The notes beneath the pieces were generated by a model, which was not told where the DNA came from, did no database searches, and saw only the letters and a list, made by a program, of their open reading frames with translations. Source: Piscicola geometra (Eukaryota; Annelida; Clitellata; Hirudinida; Piscicolidae). Taken from it: a DNA stretch of 64,000 nt. The stretch spans positions 2,959,772-3,023,771 of the forward strand of contig OX030959.1 in assembly GCA_943735955.1 (NCBI GenBank). Direction: 5' to 3'. Of this stretch, positions 38,776 to 55,242 are shown piece after piece. Each line of letters opens with the position of its first letter. Position 1 is the stretch's first letter. Position numbers and translations under genes: made by a program.

Positions 38776-41638
38776 CGAGATTGGGTGGTTTGCGGAGAGT
38801 TGATGGTGTTGATGAAATGGATGTATACTTTATATGGTTAATTGGGGTGCTTTAAAAATTGTTAAAGGATTAATATCATTCGGTGAGTTTGTTTTGTGGC
38901 CGTTTAACATAAAGAAAATGAGTTTAAACGGCGTCGTTTCAAAGGGCTTCAAGACCCTCTCAAGAAGTGGACTCACTCTTTCTGAGTGGATTCCCAGCTC
39001 ATCACTCCGTCTCATGACAGCCCCCTCCACGACTCAAGCTGGCACGAGAGTTGTGATGATAATGATGATGGTGATGGAGCGGAGTTGATAATGATAGGGG
39101 GGTTGAGGATGAAACGGTGGTGATGATGCTGAGGATAAAGTGGTGGTGGTGGTGATGATAGTGGTGGTGGTGTCTGGCAGATTTATTTTATACAGTAGAG
39201 TAACTTAATTCACACGAGGTAGCTGGAATGATAATGTAGATCCATGAGGGTAATGGGTATGATGTTAGTGTTGATTATGATATTGAGAGAGATGATGATA
39301 AGAAAATGATGATGATGATGATGATGATTTTGGGGAATCGAATGCTGGAACGGTTAGGAGAAGAAGAAATCACGATTTTATCTTCGTTGCTTGTGAGATG
39401 GAGTGATCGTGAGGTCTCCCAATGATATTTGCAGTTTGTGGGTGGTGAGGAAGAAACTCGTTATCACACAGATTCGATGTTTAGATTCAAGGTTTTTGTC
39501 GATATTCGAGTGAGACATTTCAACAAATTTAAAGTTTCAGCAAAAATAAATGTCTCATTTTCAACGACACGTCCAATCTACTTTCGAAGCAGTGGCACTC
39601 CATCCTCAACATTTAAAAGTACTGAATGATTATTTAACTTCATTTTTACAAATCCATCAAAAGTGTCGTGGTTGTTGTTGAAGTTCTTCAGGCATTATAC
39701 TCTTGCAAGATTACCTAACCGACGCAGAAATCTCATAACCAAATCGATGCACTCCGAAGGTCTCCTGGATGCATTGCCATCACTAAAAGCCATGCACCAA
39801 TCAATTCATTCAATAAGCAAAATATAATTATATTTCAAATAGAATGTATATGTGTGTTCACGTATATGCAGTGTGCGCACCCGGCACTGCGGAGTGATGA
39901 GAACTCTCAAAAATGTCATTACCTCAAATTTGAATATGTTTTTACAATGTCTGAGCCACTTCTTGTTAATCTATTTAACAAACCGAACCATAAAATTTCA
40001 ATTTAATTTATTATTTTCCAACATATAGAAAAGATAAAAGTGTGTTTTCCAGCACATGACTTCCACAGTTTGCAGTCTCAAGGTCTCTGAGGTCACCATC
40101 ACCAAGACAAGACTGAAGCACCACTCGAATCTCCATGACGTGCATTTCTGTGACGTGGAATCGTCCATCCGATGTGTACGTCACACATGCACACACTTCT
40201 TGTGCACGCACACTTGGAGTACACAAGGCTGGAGAAGGCAGAGACTGTGTGTACACCTATGCTACGTCATCTATTGCACACTCGCCTTGTCTATTTACGT
40301 CCATCTCATCTCTGTGTGTATGTGTATTGGTATATTGGTGCTTATGACGCTAACCGTTTGTGTGTTTGTGCTTTTGTTGCAAATTTTTGTATTATCATGT
40401 TTTTTGTTTTTTTTGTGTGGGCGTGTGTCCTTGGTGTCTCAGTATGCTGGTGTGTGTGTGTCCTTCGTGTCTCAGTGTGTTGGTGTGTGTGTGTGCGTTG
40501 ATGTGTGTGTTTGTGTCTTGGTGTGTATGTGTGTGCTTAGCCTTGAGTGCTGTCTTTTTCGTAAATTTTTTAAAATTTCGTTTTTGGTGCGTGTAGCATT
40601 TTGCTTAAACATTGGAAAGTATTATGAAAACCTATGATTTTGCACTCAAGTTTATGCCATGCTCAATTAAATTCAAAAAATCTATTTTGAATATTTTTTT
40701 CTTGTACAAAAAACAACGTTTAAAAATATATAAACATAGTACTGCAAAAGGTTTTGTCAAAAAACTTATCTTTCGTCAAAAAAGACTAGCAGATAAGGGA
40801 AATAGGCAAAAAAGAGTAAAATTATATTTTGGTTTTGATGTCTTATTTATCTGGTAATTATAACTATGATTTTGAAAGATGCAGTTTGTGTAAAATCCAG
40901 GAGAGGCTATCTGCTGCAAAACTTGGTGGGGTTCTACCCAGCATAGACGATCCTGGGGGGTTCTGGGGTGCGGATCTTCCTCCACTCCACCTAAAAAACA
41001 TTTTTAAACTTCTGTTTTGATAAGATTATTTGAGTAAGCAAAGAATAGTTTTGTTTTAGACAGCTATCACTATAACTAGACATGCTCACAATGTATTAAA
41101 ATATAAACATTCTGTTTTTTGCCATGCTTGACGATTATGCTCGTATCAAAACAAGAGTTTAAGAATGTTTTCATTGAAAAAAGTAGAAGGATCCACATTA
41201 AGGCGTACCCCCTCCCTACCAAAAAGTGGGGGAGGGGGATTTGGACCCCAGGACCCCCCCAGGATCGCCACCCATGGTGCCATAAAAGTCTTTGATTAAT
41301 TATTTATTTATCCATAAATAACTCACTTCATTTTTTTTTTAGCTTCCTACTTAAATCGTATTTTGTCATTAAGAAAATTTATCCTTGAAATGGTTAAATT
41401 ATTTTGTTACAGAAATTTTTACTACCAAATTAATTATTTGATTAATTATTTTCAAATTATTTAAATTTGTAAAAAATAAAAAAAGTATTATATTCACCCA
41501 TTCTTTATTTATTAACACCTTTCATTAAAAGGAATTCTATTTTGCCGTTAGACGTGGCAACAGTTGATTATAGTAAAAAATTTGCTAATAAGAGTGAAAA
41601 TCTTTTTTTAAATAGTAATATAATCACTTGAACATAAA
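38776..41638. other. Divergent SPRED-GMDS upstream region
   Basis: No exon was identified. The SPRED start exon should lie here or further on, but no Met-initiated frame joins the DYLCARV exon convincingly. ATG-rich triplets occur at 39,050-39,340 and TG-rich sequence at 40,310-40,530. I recognise no TATA box or other core promoter element with confidence. Confidence 0.5.
40937..41275. mobile_element. Candidate hAT-like MITE with degenerate inverted ends
   Basis: CGATCCTGGGGGGTTCTGGG at about 40,948 is matched in complement by CCCAGGACCCCCCCAGGATCG ending near 41,267 (one indel, one mismatch). The ends resemble the G-run of the hAT copy at 48,123. I found no clear 8-bp target duplication, so this is less certain. 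Confidence 0.45.
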
Positions 41639-46519
<4,881 letters not shown>

Positions 46520-48122
46520 TACCGTCTGCACTATCATTATCATAACTTATTATTCATGTTGTTATCCTTAGTTATAGAATTCTGACTATTAACATTATTG
46601 TATATTAGCATCATCTTCATCATTATATTAACATCATCATCATCATCATCATTACATAATTATTCAGTGCATTTACTTTGTTCATGATGCCATTGTACTA
46701 CAATGATATTCTCAAGCATATTCTCAAGACTATTCGACTCCAAGCTGTAGAAATTCTGAATTGTAAAGTCGCCATTTTATAGATTCTTTATCTAACCATA
46801 CTCTTAAAATTACAGAATTACAAACGCTTATAATTTTTTAGCGGTTAATTTTATATTAATTAATTTTATCAATTATATATTAGCTAATTATATAATAATT
46901 AGTTAATTATATATTAATTTTATTAATTGATCAATTATTATTGACAATATTCCTATTAAATTTAATTGTTCTGAATATCTATGGTATAATTGACACTCAA
47001 ATGGCACATTCATTTCTTCCGTTTGTCTTTTGCAACTTTTGTTGAATGCTTTTTAACGGCTGTTCATTTAATTCTCTTCATTATTTCAAATTAAATATTT
47101 CAAACATTCCTCAATTAATGATACTTGTTTTTGTTTTTAACTGGCTGCGTTGCTGTCTTAACACAGAGATTGACACTGTATATGCATAGACCAGTATGCA
47201 TTGCATAGTACACTAATTTATTTTTATGATACATACATTTATATAAATATCTTTTTAAATAATTTCAATTATATTGAATATTGAGTAACCCTAGCCCTAA
47301 AATCTCCATATTTTGGACTGTATCTAAAAGCGATAATAGTGGATAATAGTTGACCGACTTCATTTGCTTTTCATCCCGGGGTTCTGCATGTGATATTCAG
47401 CGAAAATTGTGTCATAAGGGTAATGAGAATGATGACGATGAGGGTGGTGGTGGAAAATTTTACGGCTACTTTTGTTTAAATTTTAAAATAAGTTTGTGTA
47501 CTTTTTAGAACTTTGCTACCCTCCCCTTCCCATAAAAGTTTATGAAAATGGGTACTTAACATGAACTAGCTTCAAAATGCAAAGCATCTTCCATTTGTCT
47601 AGAGTTGGTCCGTAGTTGTGGAGAACTTTATTTTATGTATGCTCTTGATATTTAACCAAGTTTTGACGTATAACCAACGATATCATCACACCTGCCAAAA
47701 GATATTTCAAATACCCTTAAAAACCAGTATTTGATTGCCAAATAGAACAAAATATTTAAAAATTATTAGAAGATTTTACAGAAAAGTGATAACAGCTTGT
47801 TTTTTCTTATTTCTTGATAGTTATGATTTAGAATTTACTATTTATTTATTTTTTCAAAACACTTTACAATAAAAATTTAATGTAGATTGATTGATTGAAT
47901 TTTACTTTGAAAATGTTTAGTTCTGTCTTTATTTGTTTCTTTTTTCTTTCTATCATTGAAGTAGTTATTCATTTAAAAACCTGGTAGTGCCTGGTAATGT
48001 GCCTTGGAGATCTCAAAATTGCTCTACCTTCAACTCTTTGTATAAGGCGCACTAGCTTTTGAAAGTAAATTTTGTAGGTGACAGAAGTTTTCCTTAGAAT
48101 GAATAATATAAATAGTGTTTTA
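46520..48122. other. GMDS-DDX54 intergenic, 5' part
   Basis: AT-rich, with ATC triplets at 46,605-46,660 and TTAATTATATATTAATT palindromic AT repeats at 46,845-46,930. No coding region or clear AATAAA close to the GMDS stop was found. Confidence 0.6.
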
Positions 48123-49135
48123 CAGTGGCGCAACCAGCAAAAAATGCTGGGGGGGGGCTCAACTTTAGTAAAAAAATAATAATTGTTTAATCCATTTACC
48201 GCAGCTGTTGCGTTTTGCAACATCAATTTTTATATTTTTTTGCTGTTTTTATACCGAGTTTTTTCACATATTTTGTAAAATAAATTTTAATTTTATAAGT
48301 TAAATTTCAAAATAAGTTTGATATGAGATCCTAAACAGTCTAAAAAAAATTCAAATATTTAGTTTCAACTAAATTTTGATGTGTTCTCAGTTATAAAATA
48401 ATTTTTCGATAAGTTTGTGAAATTTTTATCACCATTTCATTTACTGGAAGAAGTGCAGTAGCGGTTTTGGTAGCAGATATTCTCAAACAAGCTATGCAAA
48501 CGACATGCAGATACAGTCGTCTTAAGATGAATTTTTATAAGCCGAAGTTTAGAAAATGCTCTTTCTGCATCTGATGAAGTAACTGGCAGAATCAGAGCAA
48601 CATCGAGCATAGAATGCACCTCGGGCTGAAGGCTTGTTGCTCAAAAGAATTCTTGCAGTTCGATACATGCAACGAGATCAGAGTCTGATCATCAGACTGA
48701 TAGGCACGTAAACTTGATGTGTTGATGTGATTTTGAGTTGTCTTTACACAGTTTCAGCATCCTTTCCATGAAGGTTGAATAACTCTGAAAGCTCGAGAGT
48801 TATTTTGTCTATCTGATTTGTTCTTTATATACTGTGTCATGGCTTAAAAAATTTACATATAAAAAGTGTAAAGATTTAAAAGTGTAGTTAAGGTCTAGTG
48901 GTGCTCTATTTCTTCTCAGAATTTGTGACATGTTAGTGTTATTTTGGTGGGATCTCTATGTTCTGTGTTGATATATCAAATGTTTCGTGAGATAAAGACC
49001 CGATGGCCATCCAGAGAAAATATCATTGTTCTATGGCATATTCAAAAATTCATTACCCCCCCCCACCACCAAAAAAACTCATCGATTTTCGAAAAACTGT
49101 GAGACCCCCCAGCCCCCCCCCTGGTTGCGCCACTG
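48123..49135. mobile_element. hAT-superfamily transposon remnant, 1,013 bp
   Basis: Perfect 15-bp terminal inverted repeats CAGTGGCGCAACCAG (48,123-48,137 and, in complement, 49,121-49,135) are flanked by an exact 8-bp target duplication GTGTTTTA (48,115-48,122 and 49,136-49,143), the hallmark of hAT elements. The tips continue into G-runs. The minus strand inside keeps a piece of transposase (next entry). With only about 60 open codons it cannot make transposase and is a deleted, non-autonomous copy; the intact termini suggest fairly recent movement. Confidence 0.93.
48437..48640 (-). pseudogene. hAT transposase C-terminal dimerisation fragment
   Basis: The frame reads LILPVTSSDAERAFSKLRLI and continues with LKTTVSACRLHSLFENI. 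P-x-(S/T)-(S/T)-x-x-x-E-R-x-F-S is the signature of the hATC dimerisation domain of hAT transposases (zf-MYM/TTF-type host-gene relatives). No upstream DDE catalytic region remains in the element. A decayed internal deletion derivative is the simplest reading. Confidence 0.85.
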
Positions 49136-49143
49136 GTGTTTTA

Positions 49144-49851
49144 CGTAGTTTAGAATTGATCATTTTTACCAGAGGTGTCAATAATTTATCGTTATTTTCA
49201 ATGGTAATTATTTATTATTAAAAATATCAAAAGCAAGTAAACTCAAGTATTATCCACCGCTATCCACTAGATTTTGAAAAAGCAATTTAATTCAATAGTG
49301 AAACCCCCTAGAAGTCGTAAGAAGCTGTTTACAGAACCAATTACTTTTTTGCATCTTGATAACATTAGAGCGCAACACAGTCAGACCAGTCGTCGAAGCA
49401 AATAGACGACCACCAGAAAGACGATATCTGGAAATTATCTCTATTTTTATTATTTTGGTAGGTAGGCCCCTGAAGTGACATGTTTTCTCATAGAAAAGCT
49501 ACGTACATGCATGTGAAGAAACTTCCGAATACCTTGGGATGGAATTAAAAAAGAATATTTCATAGGAGTCACATATTCCAAAAGGGATCAAGAAAGGCAG
49601 CAGGTCCCATTGCATTATTGTTCTGGGGGCATTGCATTAATTATGAAACTCGCAAAAATGATTATTACAATATGAAAAAAATTAAGTTAACTAATATTTT
49701 ATATATATTTTAATTATAATTTTATTCAAGTGTTTTAATTTTTAGTTTGTAAACTTGCTATGTCTTCAATAAACGTTCTATGTAACTTCATAGAAAGTTA
49801 ACTTTTAAATCTAAATATATAATCGCGTGGAACAGTTGTGAAAGAATAAAA
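49144..49851. other. DDX54 upstream region
   Basis: AT-rich sequence between the transposon and the DDX54 ATG. No recognisable TATA box or coding region. ATTATCCACCGCTATCCAC at about 49,250 is roughly complementary to GCGATAATAGTGGATAATAG at about 47,330, a weak inverted pair outside the hAT element. Confidence 0.5.
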
Positions 49852-52800
49852 ATGGACATTGTCATGGGAGATAGTGAGGATGAAAAGGAAAGGTCTGAGA
49901 TAGAAAAGCTTAACCGAACTGAGAACAGAAAGAAGAAAAAGTCTGGAGGCTTCCAAAGCATGGGTAACTTTTCATACTTGGATGGACGAGCAAGTGAAAC
50001 TTTTTTGCCATTATATTATAATGATTATAACTTGAGCCTCAACATTTCAAAGGTCTGACTGAAGCGGTTTTCAAAGGCGTATTGTTCAAGGGATACAAAG
50101 TTCCAACTCCTATCCAGAGAAAAGTGAAAAGCACAAAAACTATATTTTATGGAGATTCAATATTTACATAAGTTTGAAATTTTAAGTTACAATTTGAGTT
50201 AAAAAGGTTAAGTTAACATGAATATCACCAGACAATTCCAGTGATAATGGAGGGCAGGGACATGGTGGCGATGGCGAGGACGGGCAGTGGAAAGACTGCA
50301 GCTTTTCTGATTCCAATGCTGGAACGCCTCAAAAGACACGAGCCGACTGGAGTGCGTGCAGTGATCCTTTCTCCGACCAGGGAACTCGCCATGCAGACGC
50401 ACAAGTTCGCTAAAGAGGTTTCCTTATGAGCCTTGAAACTTGTTCGGGTTTATGCCACATTAATAATATTTGTTGTTTTAATGGGTTTTATTGTATTTTA
50501 TTGATTTTTTATATTTACCTTAGAATCTTTCAATTGATTTGCTTCAAGGTTGTTTAAATATAGTTTTACTCTTTGACTTGTATTTCTATTAGGTCAAGAT
50601 TTATAAATTTAAAACGTCATTTAATTTCTCAACCTTCACCCACAGATTGGAAAGTTCACAAAGCTGAAGTTTGCTGTAATTCTTGGAGGAGACAAGTGAG
50701 TAACTTTTAAAATGCAAATCAAAATTCAAAGAGTTTAAATTCCTTAATTCATTATTTAATTTCCAAGTCAAAGTTTTATTACAATACATTTCTAGAATTG
50801 AAGACCAGTTTGAAGCCATTCACCAAAACCCTGATGTGTAAGTGTGCAATAAGCCTTCAATACCATTCCTTCATGCATTTATATCGTCAACCACCCTCTT
50901 CCATCATCTCCTCCCTCACCACTTATTTTTTCTCCATCTCTCACCACAACCATCATCATCATTTCTTTTCCTATATTCACAGTTTTTTAACTTCTCCTAA
51001 CTTCAACCATCACTGATACCCACCACCACCCCCCATTGCTACCCCTATCTCTATCATTCTCCAACATCTTCTACCTTCCCCATCACCCTCTTTTAACATC
51101 CCCCCATATTTTTCACCATCTCTCCATAACCCTACACTTTCTCCCCCTTCACTCCACCATCTTACCTGTCTTCTACCATTCTCCCCATCACTCTCTTCTT
51201 CCATCCCTCTATCCTACCTACCCTATACCCTCCCTCCAACCCTCACCTCACTCCTCAGCCTCCCTCACTCCCTCCCCTCCACCAGACTGATAGCGACTCC
51301 AGGCAGGTTGATGCACATCCTTCTGGAGATGAACACCTCTCTCACCAGCGTGCAGTACGTCGTCTTTGATGAAGCCGACAGGTGGGTGAGGGGTGTGATG
51401 GGAGGAGAGGGAGGGAGGGTAGCTGTGGAAGGGTGGAGGGAAGGGATGGGGGAAGTGAAGGAGGCGAAGCTGGGTGAAGACGTGTATGATGGTTGCATAA
51501 ATAGATGGGTGATGATTAGGAAAAGAGGAGTGGGTGTGCAGTGCTTCGTCTTTGATGAGGTGGGCTTGTGGGGGAGTGGGAGGGGTGAATGGAGGTGGTG
51601 AGAGTGGTGGTTGTGCTGGTGAAGGGAGAAGGGTAGTGGTTTGGTGGAGGTAAAGTGGTTGAATAAATATGGGCGTGATAGATATATAAGAAGGTGAAAA
51701 GGAAAAAGAAAAGTCGGGTGGGTATATGACTGGAAAAAGAAGAATATGGGTGCATGTTGGGGGTGGAAGAAGATGAAGGGAAAATAAGAAGAAGGGGGTA
51801 GGGAATGAAGGGTAGGTAGATTGACTGGTGGAGCAACAATCAGCTGAGACACACCACCACTTCACAAGCAGACTCTTCGAGATGGGCTTCAAGGAACAAC
51901 TGCACGAGATTCTGCGGAGGATCCCTGAGAGCAGGTAGTGTGTCAGCTTCCTTCCTTCCATTTTTTTACAATTATTAATATTTTTATTTTTGTCATTATT
52001 ATTATTATTACTGAGATCTCACTCTTGCACACTAAGCTTTCTAATGCCTCTCAAGCACCACTACTATCATCATCACCACCATCCCATCTTCAATCAACTT
52101 TTTTGACGTTTCGCCCGTTTTTATTATCATCATCATCAATACTATTACAATCTCCACCGCCAACATCATCACTACTATCATCAAAACCAAAAAAATCATT
52201 ACCAACATCACCAACACCACCACCACCACCAACTCCACGACAGACAGACCCTTCTCTTCTCGGCAACCCTCCCCAAGATGATCGTCGACTTTGCAGCTGC
52301 AGGCCTCAACAACCCTCAACTCGTACGCCTCGACGTCGACACCAAACTCAGCGACATGCTAAAAGTAAACTTTGATTCATAATTATTAAATTTTTTCATA
52401 ACCATTATATTTATTTTATATATTTACAAAATTAATATATTTTGAGATTATTTTTAATTAATTATTCGTTTGATCTTCTCCCTCTTCCAACCACCCGCCA
52501 ACCACAGCTTCACTTCCTGGAGTGTCGCAGCGAAGACAAGCTGCCAGTGCTGCTGTTCCTGCTGCGACAGGTGGTGACGGCTGCCCAACTCACCGTCGTC
52601 TTCGTCGCCACCAGACACCACGTCGAGTACATCAACATGGTTGGTGCATGAGTGAGTGAGTGGATGATTGTGTGAGTGAGTGAGTGAGTGAGTGAGTGAG
52701 TGCATGCATAGATGGGTGGGTGGGTGCGTGTATAAGTGAGTGAGTTCATGGATGAGTGAGTGGATGCACGGCTGTGAAAGTGAGCTTTTTCATAAGTAAG

Positions 52801-55203
52801 TGGATGGATAGGTGCATGCATAAGTGAGTGAGTGGATGAGTGAGTGCATGCATGCATTGATGGGTAATTCATGGATGAATTGCATGAGTGAGTGCATTGA
52901 TGGATGGATAGTTGACTGATGTATGGACACATGGGTAGATGAGAGATTGAGCGAATGATGAGTAAGTGAATGTATGGTTGGTTAGTTGGCAGGTAAATGG
53001 ATGGTGGTTGATGAGTTGGTAAATGGATAGACGGTTCAATGGATGAACAAACAACAACATTCAACCCCCTCCCCCACCCCCTTCGAGATCCTGACAGAGG
53101 CTGGCTTCAGATGCTCGGTGGCGTACAGCACGATGGACCCAAAGGCGAGACAGACCAGTGTCCTCAACTTCCGGAACCAAGTGACCAAGGTGCTCGTGGT
53201 GACCGACCTTGCAGCCAGAGGCATCGACATTCCACACCTCGACAACGTCATCAACGTCAATTTTCCCGCCAAGCCGAAGTTGTTTCTGCACAGAGTTGGT
53301 ATGTTGGGTTTTAGGGGGGTGGTGCATTGGTGCTTGGTGGTTGTTTGGTGGTGTTGGGGTGTTGGTATTTTTTAAAGTTTTTTTTCAATTCTTATCTTTT
53401 CCATACACACCCAAACACACACACACCCATCTCCCAAACATACACCCACACGACCCCCTCCTCCTCCACACACAGGCAGAGTGGCGAGGGCAGGCAGGGC
53501 GGGCAGTGCCTACTCGATCATCAGTGCCGAGGAGAAGGCATACGTCCTCGACCTCCACCTCTTCCTCGGCAGGGAACTCACCTTCGCCTCCGATGACCCT
53601 CTCCTCAACAAAGGTAAGATTGCATGCCCCCTGGTGTCGAAACTACTTTATTTTGAACCAATTTGTATAGTATATTTCTTTTCTTTAGTTCTTGGAATTA
53701 TATTTAAACGGGGTGTTTTCCCAGAAAGACATTATGTGTAAATGCCACTATAATAGGGTTCTTCCATTTATATTATGATCGCATCTATGTTTATAACGCT
53801 TGCATTTTTGCAACTTTGATGCATTAATATGATTAACATTCAATGCATAATATAAATAAGATAAATGTATGCTTGTACACAACGGCTGCTTGTACACAAC
53901 GGCTGCTTGCACAGACAAGAGTGCGCTGTACGGCAAGGTGCCTCAGTGTGTGGTCGACTTTGAGGAGGAGCAACTGCGCAAACTCAAAGACAACGCTGAG
54001 ATCGTGAGCAACTCTTGCTTTCATACATTGGTTTCACGTATTGCAAGAGTACATTTGGTGATGGTCTTATATCTTATGTATTTTGGAATACTTCTTCTTC
54101 ACTGTTCCTTCTTTAACATATTAATTATTTTTCACATAACCATATTTCTATCTTTCACCAAACCACACCATTCTTTATTTTCTACTGAAACACTACCACA
54201 CCATCTTCACCCACCACCACGCCACCACTCTCCTCTCCCTTCCTCCCACCATCTTTTTCCCACACCATCCTCTCTCCTTCCAAACACCACCACTCCCTCC
54301 CATATTTTTCTTCTTCACCACTGCCACCACACCATCTTTTCACCATCACCACACCATCTTCTCACCACCACCACACCATCTTTCCCCCCACTACCGCCAC
54401 TCAACCCATTCCTACCTTCTCCACCACCACACTCTTCCCCACTACCATACCCACTTCTCACACCAAATCAACAGGCAGCAATGGCGAAAGTAGCCTCCAA
54501 CGCGTACGAAAAGTATCTGCGAACCAGGCCTGTGGCGTCGGCAGAGAGTGCCAAGAGGTGCAAGGGCATCAAGCACCACTCACTCGCCTATCATCCTGTC
54601 TTTGGTAGATGCGTGTGTTGGTTGGGTCGATAGGTGGTTTGGGTGTGGGTGATGAGTAGGTTGGTGCGTTGAATGAGGATTCTGAGAGGGTAGGTTGGTA
54701 GATGGGTGGGTTGGGGCGTGGTTTAGTATGGATGGGTGGGTGGGGTGGTTGGGTGGGCGGGTTGGTGGTTTGAGAGGGGTTAGGTTGGTAGGTGGGTGTT
54801 TTGGGGGTTCTGGGAGGATAGGATCAAGGTTGGGTTAACAGAAGAGCTTGGTGTGCAAAACAGGATGAAGGGGTTTAAGGGGGGGGGGGGGGGAAGTTAA
54901 ACAGGGTGGAGGGAGTGAAAGTGGGTGAGGGAGGGAGGGCTTAACGTTTCTCGAATGATCGAACATTGCCGATGCACTGCAGAGGAGTGTGGTTCGGAGG
55001 AGGTGGACGACAAGAGGGAGCAACTCTTGAAGGCGCTCAAGTCGTACAAGTCCCAGTCGGTGAGTGCCTCTTGTGCTATGCTATTCTGTATCATGTGTAT
55101 ATAAGTAATGATGATGATGAGGTAGAGGAGGATGATTATCATGATTATCATGATGGTGAGAAGGGGGAGGAGAATGATGATGATGGTGGTGATGATGACT
55201 ATC

Positions 55204-55242
<39 letters not shown>

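Noticed and set aside
40011..40256. Candidate first exon of SPRED on the minus strand
   Set aside because: The frame does not resemble a SPRED N-terminus and gives no phase-compatible donor toward the DYLCARV exon.
51248..51961. 237-residue Ser/Pro/His frame on the minus strand of DDX54
   Set aside because: It is antisense to two secure DDX54 exons and a purine-rich intron, whose complement is a low-complexity Pro/Ser/His stretch.
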